This document shows positions 1 to 9,128 of a DNA stretch of 64,000 nucleotides, piece after piece; position 1 is the first letter of the stretch; the number at the start of each line of letters is the position of its first letter. The translations under genes and the position numbers were made by a program. Origin of the DNA: Mycobacterium sp. 1164966.3 (GTDB lineage Bacteria > Actinomycetota > Actinomycetes > Mycobacteriales > Mycobacteriaceae); NCBI RefSeq assembly GCF_001665395.1, contig NZ_LZSG01000044.1, positions 186,001 to 250,000 of the forward strand. The letters run 5' to 3'. The notes under the pieces were generated by a model that worked only from the letters and a program-made list of their open reading frames with translations, was not told the DNA's origin and ran no database searches.

Positions 1-407
1 AGCCGCACGTCGTCAATGCTTACCTGGGCCTTCATGAACTTGGCCTTGCCGATCCGATTCCCCGCGGTGGTGATCGAGATGTTGCCGTAATGCCCGGTCA
101 TGTGTTGCAGCAGAAACGGACTCGCCCCGAACGACACGTCGACCTTATCTTGCACGACGCACTCGGTGGCCGCCGCGACCACGCCGACGGCGCGGTGCCG
201 GGCGTACAGCTCCGCGCCGATGAGGCCGGCGGTGGCCAAGGACACCACGATGATGACGATCAGGACGATCGACAACGGATCGCCAACGCGGAAGCGCCGC
301 ACTTTCGGGCTCTCGCGGTGCTGCTCGGTGGCTGGAGCGGACATGTCCTTTTTCGGGCTCTCGCCAACCTGGTCCGTATCACGCCTGACGCCGAAGGCAC
401 TCGTCAT
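1..407 (-). CDS. LmeA-like DUF2993 phospholipid-binding protein, N-terminal part
   Basis: Partial gene running off the left edge; 135 residues are visible. The start is the ATG at 407-405, preceded by an AGGA ribosome site about 8 bases upstream. The protein begins with roughly 45 charged cytoplasmic residues, then one hydrophobic helix (SIVLIVIIVVSLATAG) that would act as an uncleaved anchor or signal, then the start of a DUF2993-like domain (residues E-C-V-V followed by V-D-V-S-F). Known family: mycobacterial LmeA and its paralogues bind phosphoinositides in the periplasm and affect lipomannan elongation. The family call rests on the N-terminal third only, so which paralogue this is cannot be decided. 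It reads away from the c-di-GMP gene to its right. Confidence 0.7.
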   Translation of the reverse strand, partial: MTSAFGVRRDTDQVGESPKKDMSAPATEQHRESPKVRRFRVGDPLSIVLIVIIVVSLATAGLIGAELYARHRAVGVVAAATECVVQDKVDVSFGASPFLLQHMTGHYGNISITTAGNRIGKAKFMKAQVSIDDVR

Positions 408-806
408 GGCTAATTCCTACCACCGCGGCCGAAGAAACTGACGGAGACGAAGATCAGACGGGTTCTCTGTGTTGTGGAAACACTTCGCGTCTTCTCACTA
501 GAACCCTCGAAACCGCGTTTGCTCCAATTACCAAATGCGAAATGCTAGCCGTGATCTGTCCCCGTTTCTGGCAAATACTTCGCCTGAACCTGGAACTGCC
601 TCACCGTGCGGCTGGTGTCGGCTTTAACTCACGTGCCTAATAGTGCAGTCACATAGCCAGTTCCAGCCGGCGCCCAATCCGACGTAGCCCCTCGAAGGCC
701 CGATCCGGCAAACGTGATCGGAGGTGATTTGATACCGCCCGCCTTTAAGTGTTCGCGTTGCTAGCCTTATCGGGGTTCGGCATAGCGCCGTACCGTCGCT
801 CATAGC
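408..806. other. Divergent intergenic region, no gene seen
   Basis: About 400 bases between two divergently transcribed genes, so it should carry both promoters. I see no open frame with coding character, no RNA gene and no strong hairpin. I could not place a convincing -35/-10 pair. Confidence 0.5.
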
Positions 807-3146
807 TTGCGGAGTGAGAACGTGGTTGCAGTGGTGCCGACTCCCAAGACGGCAGTGTCAATGCCGACGCTGGTCTGCGGAGCAGCCGTCGCCGCGTTCG
901 CCGCCTTCACGACGTGGCGTAGCGGTGGGTGGGGCGGACCGCCGGTGATCCACGCTGTCCATGATCTCGGCTTGGCGGGTTTTGCATCGTTCGCCACAGT
1001 CTGCGCCGGGTTGGCCGCACGCAGGGCCCGCGGCCGGCAACGGCAAGCGTGGGCCTTCCTTGCCATTGGACTGACCGGCTGGCTAGTCGGTTTGTGCTGG
1101 TGGACCTACTACGACCTGGGTCGCGGCATGGCGGATGCCCCACTCGCGTCGTGGGCTTTGGGATTGCTCTTGCCGATCGCGAGTTGCGTGGCGCTGTTGT
1201 CGTTTCCGGTCGGATATGAAGGTCAGTCGCAAGTGCGTCTGGTGCTCGACGGGCTGATTGTCGAAGGATCGCTTTTCCTGGTGGGCTGGGTCTTTGCGAT
1301 GAGCCGCGTGTACGCGGAGAACCGCACCCACCACCTCGTGTTGACGCTGTCGCTGTCGCATGCGGCCGCCGACTCAGTCACCTTTACGGTGGCGGTCTTG
1401 GTCCTGGCTCGCGCGCGCACGCGCCAACGGCTGACACTCACGCTGCTAACCGCTGGGCTCGCGGTGATGGCCGTTGCGGACACCGCCTTGGTAGCCACAG
1501 TCGCCCACCAGAGCAGTGGCGCCTTCCCGGCCGCCGGTTGGGCCTTGGCGATGGTGACGCTGGGCCTGGCGGCACTGCTTACGCTGCGAACGCCACCGCC
1601 GCCGGCCGCGCCGGTGATGCCGCTGCCAGCGCCGATATCGCTGTGGTTGCCCTACGTGCCGTTTCTCGCCGCCGCCTTGACTATCAGCGTCTTCCACCGT
1701 TCGAGCCTGCAAACAGATCCCGTGCTGGGCGTAGGGGTGCTGGTGGTGATGGTGATCTTGGCGCGCCAATTCATCGTGGTCGCCGACAATCGCCGGCTGC
1801 TCGGCCTGGTGGCCGATGAAGCGCTCCACGACCCGCTCACCCGATTGGCGAACCGGGCGTTGTTCGACGATCGTCTGGCACACGCCATTGAGTTGAATCG
1901 CCGGGATCAACGCCCCGTCGCGGTGGTGTCACTGGATCTCGACGATTTCAAACTCATCAACGACAGCATGGGGCATTCGGTGGGCGACGCACTGCTCAAA
2001 GCTGCGTCGCAACGACTCGTCGACTGTGTCCGAACGGGCGACACCGTGGCCCGGATAGGCGGTGACGAGTTCGCCGTCGTGATAGAGGGAGGGGACGAGG
2101 ACGCGCACATCGTTGCTCGTCGGATCGCCGAGGCCTTCAAATCACCGTGTGAGCTGTCTGGCCAGAAGCTGATCGCGCGGCCTAGCGTCGGGCTCGCCGT
2201 CGCCTCGCCTGACGATCCGCACCTCACGGCCGAGCTGTTGTTCAGACAGGCCGACGCCGCCATGTACGCGGCCAAGCGGTTGCGCAGCGGCGGTCTGCAG
2301 ACCTTCAGCGCGGGGATGGAGTTGGTCGCGGCCGACGGGCGCAATTTTCTCCATGACTCTGACCGGAAGTCGGCCCGTGAGGGCGCCCTCGCCGTGCAAC
2401 TGCTGGGTGAGTTGCGGGAGGCGATTGACCAACTGGATTTGGTCACGGTGTATCAGCCGAAGATCGACTTGCGCAGCGAGGAGATCGTCGGTGTCGAAGC
2501 TCTGGTGCGTTGGCCTCATCCCGAGCGTGGCTTGCTCGCCCCGGAGCAGTTCCTGCCGTTGGTGCGCCAGCATGGACTGATGCGCGCCGTCACCGAGCGA
2601 GTACTTCAGCAGGCTCTCGATAACGCCGTCGCATGGCGCTCCAGCCGAGCGCGTATACCGGTGTGCGTCAACCTTTTTGCTGCGTCGCTCGCAGACGTGA
2701 CGGTGGCCGGGCACATCCTGGATGCGCTGGCCCAGCGTGATCTGCCCGCGGGTTCGTTGATCATCGAGATCACCGAAGACCTCCTGGTGGAGGACATCCA
2801 ACGCGCCCACGCCATGCTCACCACATTGCGCGGCCACGGCGTCGGCATCGCGCTCGACGACTTCGGCAGCGGCTATTCGACCCTGCGCTACCTGCGTGAC
2901 CTGCCCATCGATGAGGTCAAGCTCGACAAGGACTTCATCGCGCCTATCCTGACCGATCCCCGTGCGGCCGCGATCGTCCGCGCCGTCATCGACCTGGCGC
3001 ACGAGCTGTGCGTGACAACCGTCGCCGAGGGGATTGAAAGCCAAGAAACCGCGGCCGCGCTGCGTGAGTACGGCTGCGATGTTGCCCAAGGCTTCTTTTA
3101 CAGTCCACCGATCAGCGCACCTGCGATCCTCGACCTGCTCACGTAG
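807..3146 (+). CDS. Membrane-bound GGDEF-EAL diguanylate cyclase/phosphodiesterase
   Basis: A 779-residue c-di-GMP turnover protein. Residues about 15-320 form a series of hydrophobic helices (roughly nine to ten) acting as an integral-membrane sensor. The GGDEF domain follows with an intact signature (IGGDEF near residue 418). An RTGD inhibitory site lies exactly five residues before it, so product inhibition is expected. The EAL domain begins near residue 562 (VEALVRW) and keeps the residues expected of an active phosphodiesterase: N in VNLFA, E in EITED, DDFGSG, K in VKLDKDF, E in AEGIES and Q in QGFF. Both activities therefore look possible; which dominates cannot be told. The start used is TTG at 807; a GTG at 822 is an alternative. 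The M. tuberculosis c-di-GMP enzyme Rv1354c has GAF domains instead of this membrane part. Confidence 0.9.
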   Translation: MRSENVVAVVPTPKTAVSMPTLVCGAAVAAFAAFTTWRSGGWGGPPVIHAVHDLGLAGFASFATVCAGLAARRARGRQRQAWAFLAIGLTGWLVGLCWWTYYDLGRGMADAPLASWALGLLLPIASCVALLSFPVGYEGQSQVRLVLDGLIVEGSLFLVGWVFAMSRVYAENRTHHLVLTLSLSHAAADSVTFTVAVLVLARARTRQRLTLTLLTAGLAVMAVADTALVATVAHQSSGAFPAAGWALAMVTLGLAALLTLRTPPPPAAPVMPLPAPISLWLPYVPFLAAALTISVFHRSSLQTDPVLGVGVLVVMVILARQFIVVADNRRLLGLVADEALHDPLTRLANRALFDDRLAHAIELNRRDQRPVAVVSLDLDDFKLINDSMGHSVGDALLKAASQRLVDCVRTGDTVARIGGDEFAVVIEGGDEDAHIVARRIAEAFKSPCELSGQKLIARPSVGLAVASPDDPHLTAELLFRQADAAMYAAKRLRSGGLQTFSAGMELVAADGRNFLHDSDRKSAREGALAVQLLGELREAIDQLDLVTVYQPKIDLRSEEIVGVEALVRWPHPERGLLAPEQFLPLVRQHGLMRAVTERVLQQALDNAVAWRSSRARIPVCVNLFAASLADVTVAGHILDALAQRDLPAGSLIIEITEDLLVEDIQRAHAMLTTLRGHGVGIALDDFGSGYSTLRYLRDLPIDEVKLDKDFIAPILTDPRAAAIVRAVIDLAHELCVTTVAEGIESQETAAALREYGCDVAQGFFYSPPISAPAILDLLT

Positions 3147-3207
3147 ACCGCCCGCACGCCGACAGGTCATAAGGCAGCGATTGTGCCAGATCCAGGGTGC
3201 GAGACTT

Positions 3208-3978
3208 CTACGCGATCATCGGGTCGATTGCCGACCGGGGAACCAGGACCTGCAACGCCCCGAATGAGTCGGGCAGCAGCACGCCTTGGTCAAAAAAGAA
3301 GATCACCCCGTCGTTGACCACCGCGAAATTCTGGTAGTTGGCAGGGTTGTACAGGGCCGCTTGTGCGATCGGCAATGACGGCGTGGGAGTCGGCGTGGCC
3401 GGAGCCGGTTGTCCCGGTTGTGCGGGCGGCGGCGTGGGGGCCAGCTGCTTCTGCAGCTCAGCCTGCACGATCGGCGCCACGGTCTTCAGGGGATCATCGA
3501 CCCGCCACAACGGGGTATGTTCTTTGTCGTCCGACGCGGCTGTATAGGTGATCGCCTTGCGATAGGTCTGGTCCCAGTTGAACGCCTTCCATGTCGTCTG
3601 CGGATGCGCGCCGCCGACGTTTTGGAAAACCTTGAACACCACGGCCTGCGTGCCGCGCGGGGGAATCGCCGAGTTGTATTCCGTCGGCTTGATGGTCAGC
3701 TCATACGGTGTCTCGCGAGGTGCGCCCGACTTGGCGGCGTTCAAGAACCCCTCGCGTGTTTGGGAGATGTAGTCGGCGACCGACTTCTGGTCTGGGTAGT
3801 CCAGCGAGATGCTGATATCGACCCTGTACCCGGGGTCGGAGAGCTGGATCTCGCACGTCTTTCCGGTATTGCCACCCTTGAGGTCGGCGCAGTAGTCCTT
3901 CGGTGCGGCCGCGGCGACACCAGTTGAGCCGACGATGGCAGCTGCCGCAACGAGCGCGGCCACTTTGACGATTCGCAT
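3208..3978 (-). CDS. Secreted MPT64/TB22.2-like protein (RsiV/DUF3298 type)
   Basis: A 256-residue exported protein. I chose the ATG at 3978 because GGGAGGG lies 8 bases upstream; a longer in-frame start at 3999 lacks such a site. It begins with a classical signal peptide (MRIVKVAALVAAAAIV... ending AAAAP). Two cysteines follow soon after (DYCADLKGG and KTCEIQL). The body matches the fold of the secreted MPT64/TB22.2 antigens, with the FKVFQNVGGAHP segment and the C-terminal VVNDGVIFFFDQGVL typical of DUF3298. A Pro/Thr/Ala-rich linker (PTPPPAQPGQPAPATPTPTP) lies in between. Function is unknown; MPT64 itself is an immunodominant secreted antigen. It is convergent with the GGDEF-EAL gene. Confidence 0.85.
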   Translation of the reverse strand: MRIVKVAALVAAAAIVGSTGVAAAAPKDYCADLKGGNTGKTCEIQLSDPGYRVDISISLDYPDQKSVADYISQTREGFLNAAKSGAPRETPYELTIKPTEYNSAIPPRGTQAVVFKVFQNVGGAHPQTTWKAFNWDQTYRKAITYTAASDDKEHTPLWRVDDPLKTVAPIVQAELQKQLAPTPPPAQPGQPAPATPTPTPSLPIAQAALYNPANYQNFAVVNDGVIFFFDQGVLLPDSFGALQVLVPRSAIDPMIA

Positions 3979-4521
3979 GTCCAATCCCTCCCAGCGCATT
4001 GCGGCACGGCGCCGCGCACGCGAGATTAGCGTCCATTGTTCCTGTGAAGCATGCCGGGCGGCGATACCGGGCGCTGACCGACGGCGTGGTCCTGGCCAGC
4101 ACGCGTCAGCGGATTAGTCATGATCGCGCCTGCGGCGGCATCGCTGCCCGGCGTGTTCCTGCGGATCATCCGCCCCGCAGGATTGGCTTTCAAAGCTTGC
4201 TTTGAACTGGCAAAACGGTGGAGCTGCCGGGAATCGAACCCGATGCTCTACCTGGGCTTTTGCCTCCTGAGCTGCCGGTTCGTTCCGTCTCGGTCCCATT
4301 CAGTCCCGCTCGTGACCTGCGGTTTCGGTCTCGGGTCTCGACAGCGTCAAGAGCGGTCACCGACCTTTGAGGCTTCTTCCTACAGGTCAGGGCGGAAGGT
4401 GGGACCAATCATCGACGTTCTGAGATCTACGCACCGTTGGCAACTCCGACACGGGTGGTTCCATAGTGGTGTTGAGGTGGGTACTGGTGATTTCGAGCTT
4501 GGTTGTGAACGAGGGGGGTCC
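3979..4521. other. Region around the first ssrA-like att copy, no gene seen
   Basis: About 540 bases with no credible coding frame. It contains the first 24-bp ssrA-3'-end copy (4219-4242). The sequence just to its right is somewhat tRNA-like on the minus strand (a D-arm-like AGCTCAG...GGTAGAGC before the T-arm). No complete cloverleaf can be drawn, so I do not call a tRNA. Confidence 0.5.
4219..4242 (-). repeat. ssrA (tmRNA) 3'-end copy, putative att site 1
   Basis: Read on the minus strand, this is a T-arm (GGGTTCGATTCCC) plus an acceptor strand ending GGCAGCTCCA, without the rest of the RNA. The CAGCTCCA end is characteristic of tmRNA, whose 5' end is GGGGCTG. The same 24 bp occur at 8136-8159 and 45333-45356 in the same orientation. 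A lone 3' end repeated this way is the usual scar left at the far side of an island integrated in a tmRNA or tRNA gene. That it is ssrA, rather than a tRNA, is from memory of the mycobacterial ssrA end. Confidence 0.7.
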
Positions 4522-4913
4522 AGGAGGGCGCCAAGGGCCGTCGCATACTTCAATAGTCGAGTCACCAATCCAGCGGCTCGGTCGATCACGCCTTGGCTTC
4601 CAGGCCAAGGGACACTCGAACATGTCGGACGCAAAATCCGGCAAGCGTTATCGAACGCCGCTGTTGATTTTCCCCACCCGCGACGGCTTCGTCGTTCTCA
4701 TCGGGGCTGAAATCGGACTGGTTGAAGAATGTATTTGCCGGTGGACGGGCGGGGCTGGATAAGCGCGGCAAGAGCATCACGCTAGCCAATCCCCGCCTCC
4801 TGGGTAAGGCTGAGGCCGCAACGCTCGTTACAGGGCCATCTCGTGTGTTGTACCGCCTGTTTCCGTACAACGAAGCGGCGCTGGTGTTGAGCAAAGTCAA
4901 TTCCACGCAGTGA
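4522..4913 (+). pseudogene. Decayed Ddn-type deazaflavin-dependent nitroreductase
   Basis: This stretch can be read as a close paralogue of the intact Ddn-like gene at 20451, but broken into three frames. The first part gives AVAYFNSRVTNPAARS and TLEHVGRK. The second, in another frame, gives RYRTPLLIFPTRDGFV. The third, in yet another, gives KNVFAGG and RLFPYNEAALVLSK. The position matching the start codon reads AGG instead of ATG, so initiation is lost as well. At least two frameshifts separate the pieces. The intact relatives are F420H2-dependent reductases of the DUF385 family. It sits directly beside att copy 1. Confidence 0.8.
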
Positions 4914-5134
4914 CTTTGGGCAGTGGAACGAAGAAGCTGAGCCAGTGGGGTCGCCCGGAGCAGTCGATTCTCGATGTCACGAATTGCTCTCGGCGAGCGC
5001 ACGATACGCGGTGGCACGGCTTAGCGTCGATCCCAGTCCTACAAGTCTCACTTCGTTTGTTGTGGGTTTCTCGAAAGCCGCTGCGAAAGTAGCGTGGTCG
5101 CAGGGGTGGTCAGGACAGAGGTTGATTCACCTTC

Positions 5135-6666
5135 CTAACTAGTGAGGCCAGCCCGCACGTCCGACTCTTCGTCTAGGCCGAAGACCTGCACGGCGGCTGA
5201 CTTTCCTTTCAGGACATGGAATCCCCGATCGACGAGTCCAGATGGTCGAGACGCCAAAACGTCGACGCACCGCTGGGTGAGAAGAATTGCGTCACCGGTG
5301 GTCTTGGTCAATTGCTCGACGCGGGCAGCGACATTGACCGTGTCGCCGATCAGGGTGAATTCCAGCTTGCCGCCGCCGCCGATGGTTCCTGCGATCACCA
5401 CACCGGTATTGATCCCAATGCCGATGCGAAGGTCATTGTCAAACTGCTCGGCGACCAGGCGCTGGATTTTTATAGCGGCACTTACTGCGACGTCGGCATG
5501 ATCAGCGAGGTCGTTGGGAGCGCCGAAGACCGCCAGGGCGCCGTCGCCGAGGAACTTGTTGACATGCCCACTGGCATCCACGACAGCGGGCACCACAATC
5601 TCGAACAGAGCGTTGAGGCGGGCGACGGTATCCTCTGCGGTGTTGGCTTCGGCGAACGGGGTGAAGTCACGGACATCTACGAACATCACGGTCACTTCGC
5701 GGCGCTCACCGGTGAACACATCGTCACCCTGCTCTAGCAAGCGTGCCGCCAAAGCTGGGTCGACGTAGGTTCCGAACGCGGCTTGAAGGCGTTGCCGCTC
5801 AGCCAAACCGGCTTGCATGCGGTTGAACGACGCCGCCAGCGCACCCAGGTCATCGTCTTGAATCACCGGCAGACGCTGGCTGTAGTCACCTGCCGCAACA
5901 CGCTTCGTTCCTTCGGCAAGGTCGCGAATGGGTCGCAACGACGGGGAGAACATCGCGCCGACGCTCTGCGGCACCGCAAGGCCAATCGTCAACGCGTACG
6001 CGATCACAACGCTAAGCACTGGGACTTCACGGGTCCAGTCGAATACCGCCGCCAGCATTGCGCCCGCGAAGGCGAACAGGAATGCGACTGCAATCATGGA
6101 CGCGTTCGACCACGCGGCAAAAGTCGGGCGAGAACGGGGCAAAGAGTCACCGATCCCCGTGTCACCGGCAATCGCAAGCCTAACCGGGCGTAGCGCCACT
6201 TCGACGAAGCTGTGCGCACCGGTCAACACGACCGCAGTTCCGACGCTAGCGCCCACAATCGCGTACTGGACTAGCCGCGATCCGGTCGCCCCAGCAATCG
6301 CCCCGACAACGACCATAGCAGGGCGGCCCAAACAGATATGATTACCAACCAACGGGCAACCACCCGACGAGCCCAGACGTAGGTGGCGGCCAGCGCACCT
6401 TCTCCATCGATGTCATGGCGGGCTGCCCACTGCTCAACTAGGCGAATCTGCCCCCCGCCGGAGAAAAGAAGAACACCCAGCAGTACCACCACCGCGACAA
6501 CGGTGACGGCGGCCGCCTCGACGTAGTAATCGGACTTCTCTAATGCCACAACGGCAAACGACACAACAAGCCACGTCATTAAATGCAGCGGAAACGCCAC
6601 GGCGCAGACAGCCCACGAGTACCTCGCCCCGTACCGGTCCCACGCCCACTGCCAAATGCGATCCAT
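5135..6666 (-). pseudogene. Rv1318c-type membrane adenylate cyclase, broken by one frameshift
   Basis: Two overlapping minus-strand frames together encode one class III adenylate cyclase of about 510 residues, the usual size for the Rv1318c/Rv1319c/Rv1320c/Rv3645 group. The 5' part (6666 to about 6320) gives the first membrane helices; the 3' part (about 6325 to 5135) gives the remaining helices, a HAMP region (RPIRDLAEGTKRVAAGDYSQ) and the cyclase domain. The frames must switch near 6315-6325, where one base appears to be missing; no slippery heptamer is visible there. The catalytic domain is otherwise intact: metal-binding D in FVDVRDF, adenine-specifying K in VNKFLGDG, and D, N and R in GDTVNVAAR. 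The 3' piece might still be made from an internal start. A sequencing error is the other explanation. Confidence 0.75.
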
Positions 6667-6964
6667 GCAGGGAGACTAGAACGATTAGCAGCCTGGGAGT
6701 GCCGCTACGTTTGGCGGCGGGAGTGGGGCGCTGGTACGTCGATAGGCGTGAGAGATGCGTGCTGAATGGCGCGCCGTGAGCTGACCAAGCGGCAACACTC
6801 CAGTAGCTCTGTGCACATTGGCGGCTAGCGGCTATCGATTGGTGGACAACATCGAATGTGCCGCGATCGGTGATGAGGGCGACGACACGCCGATGCCTCA
6901 AGGGTGATCGCGGGCGTAGACAGGCGCCGTACCGAGCTGGCTTCAGACGGCTCTTAGCGGTGGC

Positions 6965-7465
6965 TCAGTCGGTGGTGTGGACGAGCAGCACGTCGATCTT
7001 TGCCCCGCGCAACACGTTTCCGGGCACTGAGCCAAGCCACTTGTCGGTGCGCGTGCCTAGTCCGACGTTGCCAACCACCAACAGATCTGCGTTAACCTCC
7101 TTGGCGAGGCGAAGCAGCGCATGTGCCGGATTACCTTTAACCGGGCGCGCCTCAACATCCTTCGCTCCAGCCGCCTTGGCCCGGCCCTGGGCCTCCCGCA
7201 AGACCGCATAGACAGCGGCCATCCCGTGCACTTTGTAGTCCCCCTCGCTCCCGAGAGCGACCTCGGCGCGGCCATCTATCACACGATCAGGTCGGGCTTG
7301 CCTTCCCCAGCCTCCCTTGTCTCCCTTGGTCAGATAAGACAAGTGCGCCATCGCGATGATCAACTTCGCGTGATTTTTCGCAGCGAACGCGGCTGCGTGG
7401 TCCACTGCACGAAACGACGTATCCGAGCCATCAGTGCCGACCAGTAGGGTCTGATACGCGCTCAT
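6965..7465 (-). CDS. Universal stress protein (UspA family)
   Basis: A 166-residue single-domain Usp protein. I chose the ATG at 7465 (MSAYQTLLVGTDGSDTS) because GGGAG lies 6 bases upstream; the slightly longer TTG reading would absorb that site. The family features are present: an N-terminal VGTDGSDTS strand and loop, and an ATP-binding-type C-terminal motif VVGNVGLGT... followed by GSVPGNVLRGAKIDVLLVHT (G-2x-G-9x-G-S/T pattern). This resembles the ATP/cAMP-binding mycobacterial protein Rv1636 more than the tandem Usp proteins. It stands alone; about 300 bases on its 3' side, towards the broken cyclase, hold nothing I can call. Confidence 0.88.
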   Translation of the reverse strand: MSAYQTLLVGTDGSDTSFRAVDHAAAFAAKNHAKLIIAMAHLSYLTKGDKGGWGRQARPDRVIDGRAEVALGSEGDYKVHGMAAVYAVLREAQGRAKAAGAKDVEARPVKGNPAHALLRLAKEVNADLLVVGNVGLGTRTDKWLGSVPGNVLRGAKIDVLLVHTTD

Positions 7466-8135
7466 TTTCGCTCCCAATCATGCCCGTTTACGCGGCTGCC
7501 GCTCCGTGGCCGCTTCCTGGGGCGCAGTGGATCATCCGTTCACTTCGGCGGACGAGCAAGTCTTCGTGCCCGCCCGGCACGGTATAGGCGAGCTGGCGCA
7601 TCTCGGTGGCGAATCCGCACAGATCCCGGCCTAGAGACGCATCATCCATGAGACGACTTCCCACATCTGTGGAGTGTGTAATTGGAAATTCCCCGACCGC
7701 TAAGCGCCCTTGGGTTCTTCCCGATCAGACCACACCCAGACGCCTACGGGGCCCCGCATACCCCATCTGTCGTGCAGGGCAAACCTAAATAATCGGCCCT
7801 GGTGGTGGCTACCTAGTAGGCACGGTGAAAAACACCAAACGAAACTTGCCGACGTCGGCGACGACCCAACGGCCGTCCCTACACGGATGAAATACCCGCG
7901 TATCGGTTCAGCTTTCAGACCACGACGCCGTCGCCCTCGCGGACATACCATCAACGCTGCCGGCCGGGGCGGTCATCGGGGGCGCCGGACATGGTTGGTG
8001 TACGCCGTCCCGTCTGTTCGCTGACGGGTGCGAATCGAAGCCACGAATCGGGGCGTACACCCAAATCTTGACGGGGGGAGTCTTGACGGGCGCTGGGTGT
8101 GGGTGAACTTAGACGTTTTACCAGCGGATATTCAG

Positions 8136-8159
8136 TGGAGCTGCCGGGAATCGAACCCG
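8136..8159 (-). repeat. ssrA (tmRNA) 3'-end copy, putative att site 2
   Basis: Identical 24 bp to sites 1 and 3, again with no tmRNA body next to it. Unlike site 1, the similarity to site 3 continues rightwards for about 150 bases (to about 8285) at roughly 80 percent by eye. The islands beginning at sites 2 and 3 therefore share the same end sequence. Confidence 0.75.
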
Positions 8160-8251
8160 TTTCGGGGTGCTGGTCTGTGGGCCGAACCGGCGCCGAGCTG
8201 CGAAATGACATTCAGTGTAATTCACCAGAATTCACCTCTTTTGACACTAAG

Positions 8252-8270
8252 TGTGCCCAAAATGTGCCCA
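8252..8270 (+). repeat. Paired TGTGCCCA repeats, possible integrase arm sites
   Basis: Two direct copies of TGTGCCCA start 11 bases apart (8252 and 8263), one helical turn. The same pair with the same spacing occurs at the matching distance from att site 3. Short direct repeats spaced by a helical turn beside a core site are typical of arm-type binding sites for tyrosine integrases. That role is inferred. Confidence 0.5.
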
Positions 8271-8449
8271 GTCGGCAGGCAACACTGATTAACGACATAG
8301 GCTGTAGTTCAACATCTTTGGCGCATCTCGACGATAGAATCGGGTAGAAGCGAAATCATCGAGGTAGGTGCTGGGATGAGTTGGAATTGTTTCGAGGGAC
8401 AGAATTTGGTTGACTGCCTTCCGGCCTGGATCGGCGTTGCGAGCACCTG

Positions 8450-8725
8450 ATGGCCAAGCGACGCACCTACAAGCGCGACAAGCGGGGCCGGTTCGCGTCG
8501 AATGGTAGTAGCCGAGTCAAACGGATCACCCGAAAAGTCGACCGCCGCCGCCCCCGCTACGTTCGCGGCAGCCTCGGCAAGACCCTCCGCGTCGGCCGAG
8601 TGGGCCCAGGGGGCGAATATGCGGGCGTCCACGTCGGCGCGAAGTTACGCACGAAGCGTCGCGGGGAGTACTACGTCGGCGTCTCCGCTGGCCGCAAAAT
8701 CGCGACGCCGTTCTCGCCGTACTAG
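8450..8725 (+). CDS. Small very basic protein of unknown function
   Basis: A 91-residue protein very rich in Arg and Lys, with a phage-like N-terminal motif (KRDKRGRFAS). A Gly/Val-rich second half (GPGGEYAGVHVGAKL...YYVGVSAG) looks like a small beta structure. Similar RDxKGRFAS starts are common in small actinophage proteins, so a prophage or element origin is plausible, and it lies just inside att site 2. The ribosome site is weak. I do not recognise a specific family; nucleic-acid binding is only suggested by charge. Confidence 0.5.
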   Translation: MAKRRTYKRDKRGRFASNGSSRVKRITRKVDRRRPRYVRGSLGKTLRVGRVGPGGEYAGVHVGAKLRTKRRGEYYVGVSAGRKIATPFSPY

Positions 8726-9128
8726 CACCCTCATCGTCGGCGGCAGGTTCGGGCTTCTGAATCGACAACGTTCAGTCGACGAAAACCCCGCCGGCGGCCG
8801 GAACTCACGTTTTATCCTGCATAACCTGGGTCGGCACGTACGCCGCCACCTAGCGCGACACTGACCGCACATTGGTTGCCCAAGTCCACCGATACGATCC
8901 AAATAACCTCTGACCTGAGCAGGGATGGCGGCAGGCAGGAAATTCGACGAACCCACGTCGGCGTTAGCCGACGGATTTACAGTCCGTAGGGCGGGTGTTC
9001 ACGAGGTTTCAACTGATGTGGTTGAGCCGGCCGACTTGGTCTAACGATGTCAGGAAACGTCAGTTGTTGCCGCCGAGTGTGACAACGCCGTGAGAAGCAG
9101 ACTTCGCGAGTGCGGCACGCGCCGACTT
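8726..9128. other. Gene-poor stretch, nothing recognised
   Basis: About 400 bases between the small basic protein and the end of the CoA-transferase gene. Open frames here have no domain or start signal I can support, and I saw no hairpin that would be a clear terminator. Confidence 0.4.

Larger units (their letters stand above)
7466..8449. other. Long gene-poor stretch holding att site 2
   Basis: Nearly 1 kb without a convincing gene. Short frames here have no recognisable domains and none has a good ribosome site. The second ssrA-3'-end copy (8136-8159) and the arm-type repeats (8252-8270) are inside it. It looks like eroded sequence at an island boundary. Confidence 0.5.

Noticed and set aside
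4219..4300. A complete tRNA on the minus strand
   Set aside because: Only the T-arm and 3' acceptor strand are clear. A D-arm-like piece is present but no anticodon arm or 5' acceptor strand could be paired. The three-copy pattern fits att scars better.
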